64,000 nucleotides of DNA from NCBI GenBank assembly GCA_002868945.1, contig PKTX01000006.1:133801-197800 (forward strand), written 5' to 3'. Both the position numbers and the translations under genes were made by a program. The notes beneath the pieces are model-generated. The model saw nothing but the letters and a program-made list of their open reading frames with translations. It ran no database searches and was not told where the DNA came from. Positions 8,792-16,626 of this stretch are shown piece after piece. This stretch comes from Desulfobulbaceae bacterium (lineage in GTDB: Bacteria > Desulfobacterota > Desulfobulbia > Desulfobulbales > SURF-16). Position 1 is the first letter of the stretch. Each line of letters begins with the position of its first letter.

Positions 8792-9772
8792 TCAGGTGCT
8801 CTGGTCATCATGCCGGGCAAAGAACTTCTCGGCCATTTGGCCGGCCTCGGCCACGGAGTGGCTGTTCTGAATGGCCATGGCCAGATGGTGGCCAAAGGGA
8901 TAGTTTTTGCTGAAATAGTGGCTGAACTCCTTGAGGCGGCCCAGCTGCCGCCGGGGTGGGAAACGCTCTGTAAGCAGCTCCACAAAGCGGCGGTAGAGGG
9001 TGGGCCGATGGATGAACGGCGCTGGCGGACCCCCATAAAGGGCGTGGCTGATCTCGGCAAAGAGCCAGGGCCGCGTGGGAGCGGCGCGGCCGATCATCAG
9101 GCCGTCGGCACCGCTCACCTCCAGACAGCGGGCGGCATCCGTCACCGTGAAGATACCGCCATTGGCCAGCACCGGAATAGTCAGCCAGCCCTTGACCTTG
9201 CCGACCCAGTCCCATCGCGGCTTGCGGCTGAAGGGCTCCTTGTGCAGGCGGGCATGGACGGTGAGGTAGTCAAGCCCTTCCCCCTCCAGCATCAGGCAGA
9301 AGTCGCGCAGCCGCTCTTCGTCGAGGCTGTTGCCCAGTCTGATTTTGGCGGAGAGGGGCAACCGGGTGGCCTGGCGCGCCGCTGCCACCACCTTTCTGAC
9401 CTGCCTCTGGTCCTCGGCCAGTTTGGAGCCGGCGCCGGTGCGGCGAATGGTGGGAGCCGGGCAGCCCAGATTGAGATCCACAGCATCGGCGCCCAGGCGG
9501 TGCAGAGCGGCCATGGCAGCCGGTACATCAACAGGGTCGGCCACCAGCATCTGGTAGGAGAGGGGGTGCTCCAGGCCACTTGTGATCAAAAAGGGGTCAT
9601 GCATCGGGTTGCCGCTGGGCAGCTTGCGGGCGCCGAGCATCTCGGTGGAGAGTAGGCCGATGCCGCCCAGTTCCGCGATCAGGGTGCGCAGGGCCGAGTG
9701 GCTCAGGCCCACCATGGGCGCCAGTACCAGGGGCGGGCTGATGCGGAGACCGCCCAGATCCAGTTCTTTCAT
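8792..9772 (-). CDS. tRNA dihydrouridine synthase (Dus family)
   Basis: A flavin enzyme that reduces uridines in the tRNA D-loop. The TIM-barrel Dus signatures are present: LAPMVGLSHSALRTL, then DLNLGCPAPTIRRTGAGSKL with the catalytic Cys, SAKIRLG, TVHAR, IPVLANGGIFT and GLMIGRAA. The start is placed at the ATG at 9772 (326 aa), which overlaps the stop of the upstream Fe-S protein gene in an ATGA arrangement and so is probably translationally coupled. The Pro-rich extension in the ORF track is read-through into the neighbouring frame. The subfamily resembles DusB more than DusA or DusC, but this was not tested. Confidence 0.9.
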   Translation of the reverse strand: MKELDLGGLRISPPLVLAPMVGLSHSALRTLIAELGGIGLLSTEMLGARKLPSGNPMHDPFLITSGLEHPLSYQMLVADPVDVPAAMAALHRLGADAVDLNLGCPAPTIRRTGAGSKLAEDQRQVRKVVAAARQATRLPLSAKIRLGNSLDEERLRDFCLMLEGEGLDYLTVHARLHKEPFSRKPRWDWVGKVKGWLTIPVLANGGIFTVTDAARCLEVSGADGLMIGRAAPTRPWLFAEISHALYGGPPAPFIHRPTLYRRFVELLTERFPPRRQLGRLKEFSHYFSKNYPFGHHLAMAIQNSHSVAEAGQMAEKFFARHDDQST

Positions 9773-10920
9773 GTCTGGGCCTCCCGGCGGCTCAGGGGGC
9801 GGTGGGGGGCCAGCAGAGCGGCGATTTTTTTCTTGAGACGCCAGCGCTGCCAATAGGTGAGGGGTGAGCGGCTCACCCGCACCCGGTCTGCCAGGGTGGC
9901 CTGTGGCGCAAAAACAAGGTCAAGGAGGTGGTGGCAGGTCAGGCGTTTGCCTAAAAAATGGCTGCAGCCGGCGCAATAAGTGATGACCGGTCGCTCCTGT
10001 GCCTCCTGGCGACGCAGCTCGGTCCAGGTTTGGGCCAGATCACGATCAAGGTAGCCCACGGCACCGCCCTCGCCGCAGCAGAGGGTCTTGGGGCCATGAT
10101 GTTTCATCTCCTGCACCGATAAACCGGTTTCGCTGATCAGTCGGCGAGCCGCGCTATGGATCTCGGTGGCAAAACGAACACCGCACGGATCATGAACTGT
10201 TACGCAGGCTTCCCCTTCGGCCCGGTGCGGCGCACTGAGTCGTTCATAGATGGTCTGCACCTCAAGGCGGCCATATTCGCTGAACATGCGATGGCAATTG
10301 GGACAGGCCACCAATACTTTGCGGATGCCCTTCTCCTCTAAGAAGCCATGCAGGCCGGAGAACATGTTCTGGAAATAGTCGAGACGGCCCAGGTCGTGGG
10401 AGGGCTTGGTGCAGCAGTCCAGCACCACGCCCAGATTGGGGATTTGGCGGCGAAGCTGATCAATCACGTCCAACACCCGCTGCGGTCTGCTGCCCGGCAG
10501 GGCGCAGCCCGGGAAAAAGATGGTGTCACAACCCTCCGGCAGAGCGTAGGAGGAAAGCAGAGACGAACTGCCCCATTTCTCATAGGCCAGTAGGGAGCGG
10601 TACCGAGTCTGCATTTCCTCTTGCCGGTGCGCCACCTGACAGCGCTGGGCCATGCAGAGGGCGGCAGGATCAACATCCTTGGGGCAGACTGCTGTACAGA
10701 GGCGACAGAGACTGCAGTGAAAGGCGAGATTGTTTGTCGGATTGTCCAGAAAGAGTTGGGCCAGGCGGCGGGGACTGCCATGACGGGTCAAGAAGCGGCA
10801 CTGCTTGACGCAGATGGAGCAGTCCACGCAGGTATCTGCCACGGCCCGGGCCCTGTCGGTAAAGTTGTTGGCCATGGGCAGGGCGAGGGCGGATTTTTTG
10901 TTAATGGTTTGCTGTTTCAT
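9769..10920 (-). CDS. (Fe-S)-binding protein with two CCG domains (HdrD/GlpC-like)
   Basis: The N-terminal part has two ferredoxin-type clusters (CVDCSICVKQC and CSLCRLCTAVCP). The rest has two cysteine-rich CCG domains (PGCALPG, LDCCTKPSHDLG, CPNCHRMF; then DPCGVRF, TLCCGEGGAVG, CAGC), as in HdrD, GlpC and LutA, which pass electrons at unusual Fe-S centres. There is no FAD or membrane subunit beside it, so the partner is unknown. The start is ambiguous: ATG at 10920 (383 aa, used here) or ATG at 10875; neither has a good Shine-Dalgarno. It is coupled to dus downstream by a 4 nt overlap. Confidence 0.82.
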   Translation of the reverse strand: MKQQTINKKSALALPMANNFTDRARAVADTCVDCSICVKQCRFLTRHGSPRRLAQLFLDNPTNNLAFHCSLCRLCTAVCPKDVDPAALCMAQRCQVAHRQEEMQTRYRSLLAYEKWGSSSLLSSYALPEGCDTIFFPGCALPGSRPQRVLDVIDQLRRQIPNLGVVLDCCTKPSHDLGRLDYFQNMFSGLHGFLEEKGIRKVLVACPNCHRMFSEYGRLEVQTIYERLSAPHRAEGEACVTVHDPCGVRFATEIHSAARRLISETGLSVQEMKHHGPKTLCCGEGGAVGYLDRDLAQTWTELRRQEAQERPVITYCAGCSHFLGKRLTCHHLLDLVFAPQATLADRVRVSRSPLTYWQRWRLKKKIAALLAPHRPLSRREAQT

Positions 10921-11120
10921 GATACAAAGAGAAGAGTGGCGGCAGATTTTTTTAGTAAGGAGCTCTCCGTAAACGGCCCGTGCGGCCGATCCCGGCGCTG
11001 TTTCAAAAATGTTCATCATATCAGGGAGATGTCGGAGCTCGTTTTTTCTGGCTCATTGATCGCCAAGGCGCCGCTCTCTTTTTGTACAGACCCTCGTCAA
11101 CCTCAGGAGAAAAACACATC

Positions 11121-11540
11121 ATGCAAAGATCAGCATACCTTTTTTTGGCATTCATCGCCTCCCTGGTGGGGCTTGTCTGTCTGTGCGGCCCGGCTGCGGC
11201 AGAAAGCGATATTGTCGCCCAGCTCAGTGACAGGACCTTTCTGGTCGTGGAGGCGGCCCGGGGCAAGGCAGTGGAAAAGAAATACCATGCCTATTTCAGA
11301 GGGGATGGGACCATGACCATGAAGTATAACCCCAGCCACTCGAAATCGGTGAAATGGCAGGTGCCCCAGGCGGATACCCTGTGCATTACTGCCAGGCGGG
11401 AAAAACAGACGGGTAGCGATTATATAACCAGATGCGGCCGCCTGCGCAAGGAGGGCGAGACCAGCTGGCGTTGGGATGATGACAAGGGCGAGCGGCGTGC
11501 TGTTTTTCGGCTGCTTGGCCGCGGTGATCGTCTGCCCTGA
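11121..11540 (+). CDS. Small exported protein, function unknown
   Basis: A 139-residue protein with a clear signal peptide (MQRSAYLFLAFIASLVGLVCLCGPAAAE). The mature part is basic and rich in beta-strand patterns (HAYFRGDGTMTMKYNPSHSK, SWRWDDDKGERRAVFRL) and contains two Cys. The ATG at 11121 is preceded by CTCAGGAGAAAAACACATC, so the longer ORF start at 10980 was rejected. The pattern of a short fold describing how a signal reacts to salts or acids is like other small periplasmic proteins of unknown role. It is monocistronic between two minus-strand operons. Confidence 0.65.
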   Translation: MQRSAYLFLAFIASLVGLVCLCGPAAAESDIVAQLSDRTFLVVEAARGKAVEKKYHAYFRGDGTMTMKYNPSHSKSVKWQVPQADTLCITARREKQTGSDYITRCGRLRKEGETSWRWDDDKGERRAVFRLLGRGDRLP

Positions 11541-11614
11541 TCAGGGCGACAAGGGATGCATGAAGATCCGGCGGCCCTAGGTCTTGCTCCGACCTTTTTG
11601 GCGGTCCATGCCGC

Positions 11615-12466
11615 TCAGCCATGCTGTTTCCTGCTTAGCAGGCGACCGGTCATGGTCAGCAGATAGCCGAGGCCGGCGATCATGACAATGGTGGCGCCAC
11701 TGGGCAGGTTGGGGCCGTAGCTGACGGCCAGCCCGGCCGTTACATAGAACATGGAAAGCAGGGTGGAGATGATCATCATCTGCCAGAGGCGTGACGAGTA
11801 TTGGCCGGCCACCGCCGCAGGCAGGGAAAAGAGGGCGATGACCAGGACAATGCCGACAATGCGGATCATCAAGACAATGGTCAGGGCGGTCAGGCAGAGG
11901 AGCAGCAGATAATAAAAACGAGTGTTGACGCCGCGCAGCCTGGCAAACTCCTCATCAAAGCAGACAGCCAGCATTTTGTTGTAAAAGAGGATACCCAGGG
12001 TGACTACACAGCTGTCCAGGGCGACGATGGTCCACAGGTCCTGGCGCGAGATCATCAGAATATTGCCGAACAGATAACTCATGGGGTCGATATAGCCCGG
12101 TGTCCTGGCCATGAACATGATACCGGCGGCCATGCCGGTTACCCAGAGGGCCGAAATGATACTGTCCTCCCTCTCTTGGGCATGAATGCTGATAAGGCCG
12201 ATAATAAGGGCGGCCGCCAGGGCTGCGATAACGGCGCCGGTCATGGGTGTCAGCCAGGATATGTCGTAGCGGCGGCTGAAGAAGAGGGCGGCGCCGATAC
12301 CGCCCAGCACGCAGTGGGCAATGGCACCGGCAATATAGGTGATCCGTTTAATGACCACATAGGAGCCGATGACTCCGAAGGCCACCGAGGCCAGCAGTCC
12401 GGCAATGAGGGCATAGCGCAGAAAGGTGATGGAGGGGTCGGTAAGGGTGCTAAGAAATTCGTTCAT
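11615..12466 (-). CDS. znuB: Zinc/manganese ABC transporter permease (ZnuB-like)
   Basis: An ABC-3 family integral membrane permease (283 aa) with about eight hydrophobic segments; typical motifs are GSYVVIKRITYIAGAIAHCVLGGIG near the N-terminus and RIVGIVLVIALFSLPAAVA in the second half. It is the third gene of a znuA-znuC-znuB operon and overlaps the ATPase gene by 17 bp. Metal specificity (Zn2+ or Mn2+) cannot be settled from the permease alone. The His-rich loop of the binding protein argues for zinc. Confidence 0.88.
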   Translation of the reverse strand: MNEFLSTLTDPSITFLRYALIAGLLASVAFGVIGSYVVIKRITYIAGAIAHCVLGGIGAALFFSRRYDISWLTPMTGAVIAALAAALIIGLISIHAQEREDSIISALWVTGMAAGIMFMARTPGYIDPMSYLFGNILMISRQDLWTIVALDSCVVTLGILFYNKMLAVCFDEEFARLRGVNTRFYYLLLLCLTALTIVLMIRIVGIVLVIALFSLPAAVAGQYSSRLWQMMIISTLLSMFYVTAGLAVSYGPNLPSGATIVMIAGLGYLLTMTGRLLSRKQHG

Positions 12467-13217
12467 GGGTGTGGCCTCGCGCTGAACAGCAATGATCGTG
12501 GCGTACCATTTTCAGATCGCCGCCGTAAATATCCTGAATAACCTCACCGGTGACTTCGCTGGTGGGGTGGACTTTGACAAATCGATTGACACAGATGACC
12601 CGGTCAATGAGCTGCGAGACAAAACCAAGGTCATGGGTGACGGTGATCACCGTGATCGTGGCGGCCAGATCGTGGAGGATCTCGAGGAGCTGGTTCTCCA
12701 CGGCTGGATCAACATTGGCGGTGGGTTCGTCAAGCAGCAGCAGTTCCGGCTCACAGGCCAGGGCCCGGGCAATAAGAACCCGTTGCCGCTGGCCGCCCGA
12801 CAGGGCGCCGAACGGCCGTCCGGTCAGGTCACCTACCCCCATCTCATCCAGGGCATGCCGGGCGACCTCCTTGTCCTTTCTGCTGTAGAGGCCGAAAAGG
12901 GAATTGCCGAGCCGCCCCATGAGCGCCACATCAAGCACACTCACGGGATAGCGCTGGTCATACTGGAGAAACTGCGGCATGTAGCCGATTCTGGTGCGGG
13001 CCTTGAGCGGCGTCGTGCCCAGCACGGTGATGGTGCCCTTGTCCGGTTGCAGGAGGCCGAGGGCCAGCTTGATCAGGGTGGATTTGCCGCCGCCGTTGGG
13101 GCCCACCACGCAGATGGATTCGTGGCTCTGGGCACTGAAGGAAACATTGCTGAGCACCTCGATGTCGTCAAAGGCAAAGGAGACATTGTCAAAGGTGAGG
13201 ATGGGGTCGTTTGCCAT
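12450..13217 (-). CDS. znuC: Zinc/manganese ABC transporter ATPase (ZnuC-like)
   Basis: A 255-residue ABC ATPase with Walker A GPNGGGKST, Q-loop MPQF, signature LSGGQRQR, Walker B LLLLDEPTA and switch His (TVTHD). The start at ATG 13217 fits family length. It ends in a His/Cys-containing tail (HDHCCSARGHTH) that could bind the transported metal. It is transcribed after the binding protein with a 50 bp gap and overlaps the permease gene. Confidence 0.92.
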   Translation of the reverse strand: MANDPILTFDNVSFAFDDIEVLSNVSFSAQSHESICVVGPNGGGKSTLIKLALGLLQPDKGTITVLGTTPLKARTRIGYMPQFLQYDQRYPVSVLDVALMGRLGNSLFGLYSRKDKEVARHALDEMGVGDLTGRPFGALSGGQRQRVLIARALACEPELLLLDEPTANVDPAVENQLLEILHDLAATITVITVTHDLGFVSQLIDRVICVNRFVKVHPTSEVTGEVIQDIYGGDLKMVRHDHCCSARGHTHERIS

Positions 13218-13267
13218 GGTTGCCTTGCTGTGGAGGTGGGCGGGCCGCATAAAGGAAGGACCCGGAT

Positions 13268-14230
13268 CTACTTTTCTGCCGGGGTCAAGGCCGCGGCAAT
13301 TTTTGTTGCCATTTCCCGGAAATTGGCAAAGGGATCAGCCGCCAGCGGGTCCAGGGTGACAATGCGGCCGCCGATGGCCTGGGCAATACGACTGGCGGCC
13401 CGCCTGTCGAACTGGGGCTGGACAAAGATTACCTTGATTCCTTCGGCTCGGGCCAGCTTGATTATCCTGGTCAATTGGCGGGGTGAGGGGCTTTTACCTT
13501 CAATCTCCACGGCATGCTGGACCAGGCCGAAGCTGTCGGCAAAATAGCCGAAGGAGGGATGAAAGACCAGAAAGCCGCGGCCCTGAAAGGGGGCCAGGGT
13601 ATGTTTCAGTTCCTGCTCCACCTGCCTCAGTCGCGCCAGAAAGCCAGCAAGATTGTCGGCAAAGAGCTGGCTCTGTTCCGGCCGGCGCCTGCTCAGGGTG
13701 GCGGCGATGTTTTCGGCCATGCCGGCCAGGGGCTGGATGCCGAGCCAGATGTGTGGATCCGTCTCCTGGTCATGGTGATGGCTGTGGTCGTCATGGTTCA
13801 GGGCCCGCTTGGCAAGACCGCTGCTGCAATCCACCACCTGCAGATCATTCCGGCGGCCGCTTAAACGGGGCAGAAGCTCCCTTTCAAAGGGCATGCCCAC
13901 CGTAAAGTAGATATGGGCCTTGCTGAGAACGGCCATCTGGCGCGGCGTGGGCGAATAGGTGTGCGGGTCACGGCCCGGCGGCAGCAGGGTGCGGCTCCTG
14001 ATCTGCTCCCCGCCTATTTGTGCCACGACAAAGGCAACCGGCGCCAGCGAGGTAAAGACCTCGATTTTGTCATGCCCCTGGGCCCGGCCCTGTGAGGGAG
14101 ACGACAGGACACCGCAAAAGAGCAGGCAGCCAAGGAGAATAATTTTTGCAAAGTCGCTGGCTGCCGGGTAGCGGTAACATCTTTTCAGAGATTGCATGGC
14201 ATGGGATACGCTGTGGGTGGTTTGAGTCAT
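13268..14230 (-). CDS. znuA: Zinc/manganese ABC transporter substrate-binding protein (ZnuA-like)
   Basis: A periplasmic cluster A-I (ZnuA/TroA) binding protein. There is a signal sequence (IILLGCLLFCGVLSSPSQGRAQG), the first ligand region LLPPGRDPHTYSPTPRQM, an acidic His-rich loop (NHDDHSHHHDQETDPHIW) typical of zinc transporters, FHPSFGYFADSFGL and a final D in TLDPLA. The start at 14230 gives 320 aa; an ATG at 14197 would give a more ordinary leader and cannot be excluded. It is the first gene of the znuACB operon. No Zur-type box was confidently recognised. Confidence 0.9.
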   Translation of the reverse strand: MTQTTHSVSHAMQSLKRCYRYPAASDFAKIILLGCLLFCGVLSSPSQGRAQGHDKIEVFTSLAPVAFVVAQIGGEQIRSRTLLPPGRDPHTYSPTPRQMAVLSKAHIYFTVGMPFERELLPRLSGRRNDLQVVDCSSGLAKRALNHDDHSHHHDQETDPHIWLGIQPLAGMAENIAATLSRRRPEQSQLFADNLAGFLARLRQVEQELKHTLAPFQGRGFLVFHPSFGYFADSFGLVQHAVEIEGKSPSPRQLTRIIKLARAEGIKVIFVQPQFDRRAASRIAQAIGGRIVTLDPLAADPFANFREMATKIAAALTPAEK

Positions 14231-14250
14231 TGCCGCCAGTGGTTGGAGAG

Positions 14251-14267
14251 TTATTCAAGATACCCTT
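14251..14267 (+). repeat. Solo end of the TCAAGATACCC repeat family
   Basis: TTATTCAAGATACCCTT matches one end of the elements at 25.2 and 46.4 kb. It is a lone end, upstream of znuA. Confidence 0.4.
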
Positions 14268-14316
14268 ATATTTTGGCTACATAAAAGAGGGACCCGCCGG
14301 CTGCGGGGCGTCTGGG

Positions 14317-15663
14317 CTATCCCTTGTCGACAATATGGCCCACCAGGTCATAGGGGTGGGCTTCGCTGATCTTGACGGTGACAAGGTCCCCGCTGTTGCA
14401 GTGGCCGTCGGCAATATAGACGCAGCCGTCGATCTCCGCGGCCTGAAAACGGCTGCGGCCCTCCAGGAGCAGCTCGGTCTCCTGACTGACCCCCTCCACC
14501 AGCACCTCAAGCTCTTGCCCCACATACCCTTGGTTGATCTCCGTCGCTATCTGTGACTGGATGCCCATCAGGTAGTCGGCCCGGTCCTGTTTGACCTGTT
14601 CGTCAATTTGATCGTTCAGCTGTTCCGCGGCGCAGCCTTCTTCATTACTGTACGTGAAGACACCGACATTGTGAAGTTGGTAGGTACGCAGAAAGTCGGC
14701 AATCTCCTCGACATCAGCGTCGCTTTCACCGGGAAATCCGACCATAAAGGTGGTACGGATGGCGGCAGTCGGCACCTTGGCGCGGATGCGCTCAATAAGG
14801 GCGTGCAGGTGGTGTTTGCCGAATGGTCGCCGCATCCTTTTCAGCACCCCTTCCGCAACATGCTGCAGGGGGATGTCAAGATAGCTGAGCAGGCGCTCCT
14901 CCGCGGCCATGAGAGCCAGAAGCTCGTCGCTCAGTCGCCCCGGGTAGAGATAGAGCAGGCGCAGCCAGGGAATGGCGGAGTGCTCTATGAGCTGTTCAAG
15001 GAGCTGGTGCAGGGCAGGGCCGCTGCGCAGGTCCCTGCCGTAGGCGGTGAGGTCCTGGCCCACCAGGGTGAGTTCCTTGATGCCCTGGCTGTCAAGCTCT
15101 TTCACCTCTTGGACGATATCTGCAATGGCACGGCTGCGCAGCGGACCGCGGATGGAGGGGATCATGCAGTAGGCGCATTTGTTTGAGCAGCCCTCGGTGA
15201 TCTTCAGGTAGGCGCGATGGCTCGGGGTGCTGAGCAGGCGCGGCGTCTGACTATCCATGACATAGCTCGGAGGCGCCACATGGAAGTGCGCTGCCCGGTT
15301 CGTCCGGTCGGCAAGATATGTGACAATATTGCGGAAGGTGTCGGTGCCAATAAAGAGATCCACTTCGGGAAGTTCCCGGCACAGGGCCTGGCCGTAGCGC
15401 TGCACCAGGCAGCCGCATACCACCAGGCGGCTGCCCGGATGACGCTCTTTGACGGCAATGAGCTGCATGATGGTGTCAATGGCCTCTTCCACTGCGGGCT
15501 GGATAAAGCCGCAGGTATTGACCAGCAGAATGTCAGCCGTCTCGGCAGCGTCGCAGATGGTGTAACCGGCCTCGCTGAGCAGGCCGAGCATGACCTCGCT
15601 GTCCACCCGGTTTTTGGGGCAGCCGAGGCTGATGGGAAAGATGGTCATGGTGTGCTGTGTCAT
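14317..15663 (-). CDS. rimO: Ribosomal protein S12 methylthiotransferase RimO
   Basis: RimO is a radical SAM enzyme that adds a methylthio group to Asp of ribosomal protein S12. The 448-residue protein shows the MTTase N-domain with three Cys (SLGCPKN, VNTCGF, VCGCLVQRYG), the radical SAM motif CSNKCAYCMIPSIRGPLRSR, and a C-terminal TRAM domain. The sequence LGCPKNRVDSEVMLG is diagnostic of RimO rather than MiaB. Its ATG overlaps the TGA of the upstream phosphorylase gene (ATGA), so the two are probably coupled. A modest GC hairpin followed by a short T-run lies downstream (14293-14307). Confidence 0.95.
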   Translation of the reverse strand: MTQHTMTIFPISLGCPKNRVDSEVMLGLLSEAGYTICDAAETADILLVNTCGFIQPAVEEAIDTIMQLIAVKERHPGSRLVVCGCLVQRYGQALCRELPEVDLFIGTDTFRNIVTYLADRTNRAAHFHVAPPSYVMDSQTPRLLSTPSHRAYLKITEGCSNKCAYCMIPSIRGPLRSRAIADIVQEVKELDSQGIKELTLVGQDLTAYGRDLRSGPALHQLLEQLIEHSAIPWLRLLYLYPGRLSDELLALMAAEERLLSYLDIPLQHVAEGVLKRMRRPFGKHHLHALIERIRAKVPTAAIRTTFMVGFPGESDADVEEIADFLRTYQLHNVGVFTYSNEEGCAAEQLNDQIDEQVKQDRADYLMGIQSQIATEINQGYVGQELEVLVEGVSQETELLLEGRSRFQAAEIDGCVYIADGHCNSGDLVTVKISEAHPYDLVGHIVDKG

Positions 15664-16388
15664 AAATCGGCCAGAAGGCTGGCGAGGCGCTCAAAGAGGA
15701 CGCGACTCTTTTTTTTGAAGTTTTTGCCGGTAAAACCAGGCTGCCAATTCTGGTGGTAGAGTTCATCGGAAACCAGCATGACAGCGGCAAGTTCGATATC
15801 ATGGAAGGCGGCCACCGTGCAGAGGGCGGAAAATTCCATATCAACGGCCAGGATACCGGCGGAGGCCATTTTTTTTATCGTGCTGGGCAGTTCCCGGTAG
15901 GGGGCGTCAGTGGTCCAGATGGGACCTTCGTTAACCTGCAGACCGGCAGCGGTCAGGCTCGCGCCCAGGGCACTCCGTAATGGGACGTTGGATTCCGCTT
16001 CTCTGGTTAGCGGATAATGGGCGGAAACGCCTTCCTCACTGCGCCCCCAGGTGGGCAGGAAGATATCTCCCACCTGCAGCATCGGATTCAGGGCGCCGCA
16101 CCAGCCCAGCACCACAACTTTGCGGCAGCCCAGGGCAATGAGTTTTTCCAGGGTCATCACGGCCATGGGTGCACCCACGGACGGCCCCACCCAATAGGAG
16201 GGCTTGTCGGCCTGCTCCAGGGCGGTCAGCCGGCAGTGGAAGAGGCTATAGTTCCGGCCGCCTTTTTTCTTGGCAACAGTGGCGGCATAGTGGGCCTCAT
16301 GCGGGTTGATCAGCAACAGCACCGGTCCGGCAATGTGGGGGTCGCCGGCCAAGGCTCTTGCTTTTATAAGGGGCTCTTCTGCTGCCAT
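15660..16388 (-). CDS. Nucleoside phosphorylase (PNP/UDP family)
   Basis: A 242-residue protein of the PNP_UDP_1 superfamily, which cleaves N-glycosidic bonds of nucleosides. The family pattern is seen in VGPSVGAPMAVMTLEKLIALGCRKVVVLGWCGAL (phosphate and base site), DIFLPTW, and VDMEFSALCTVAAFHDIELAAVMLVSDEL, where the Glu after VDM is the usual ribose ligand. The exact substrate (uridine, purine nucleoside or methylthioadenosine) is not clear. The ATG at 16388 was preferred to the ORF start. It is coupled to rimO by a 4 nt overlap. Confidence 0.85.
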   Translation of the reverse strand: MAAEEPLIKARALAGDPHIAGPVLLLINPHEAHYAATVAKKKGGRNYSLFHCRLTALEQADKPSYWVGPSVGAPMAVMTLEKLIALGCRKVVVLGWCGALNPMLQVGDIFLPTWGRSEEGVSAHYPLTREAESNVPLRSALGASLTAAGLQVNEGPIWTTDAPYRELPSTIKKMASAGILAVDMEFSALCTVAAFHDIELAAVMLVSDELYHQNWQPGFTGKNFKKKSRVLFERLASLLADL

Positions 16389-16626
16389 TGCTCTTTTCTG
16401 GTGAAACTGGCTGATCTGGATAGCCATACCGCAGAAAGCCACGGCAGGACAAAGGAGGGTAGTCTCTCCACTATGGTGGACCTGAGTATACCAGGAAACA
16501 CAGGAAAATCACGGAGATTAGCCTGCCGTGGCAGTGCTACTGCCTCGGCGCGGCTGGCCGGCCCTGCAGGTTGCTGCATAGAGGCGGATGTCTGGGTGGC
16601 TTGTCGGCCATGCTCTCTGCTGAGAG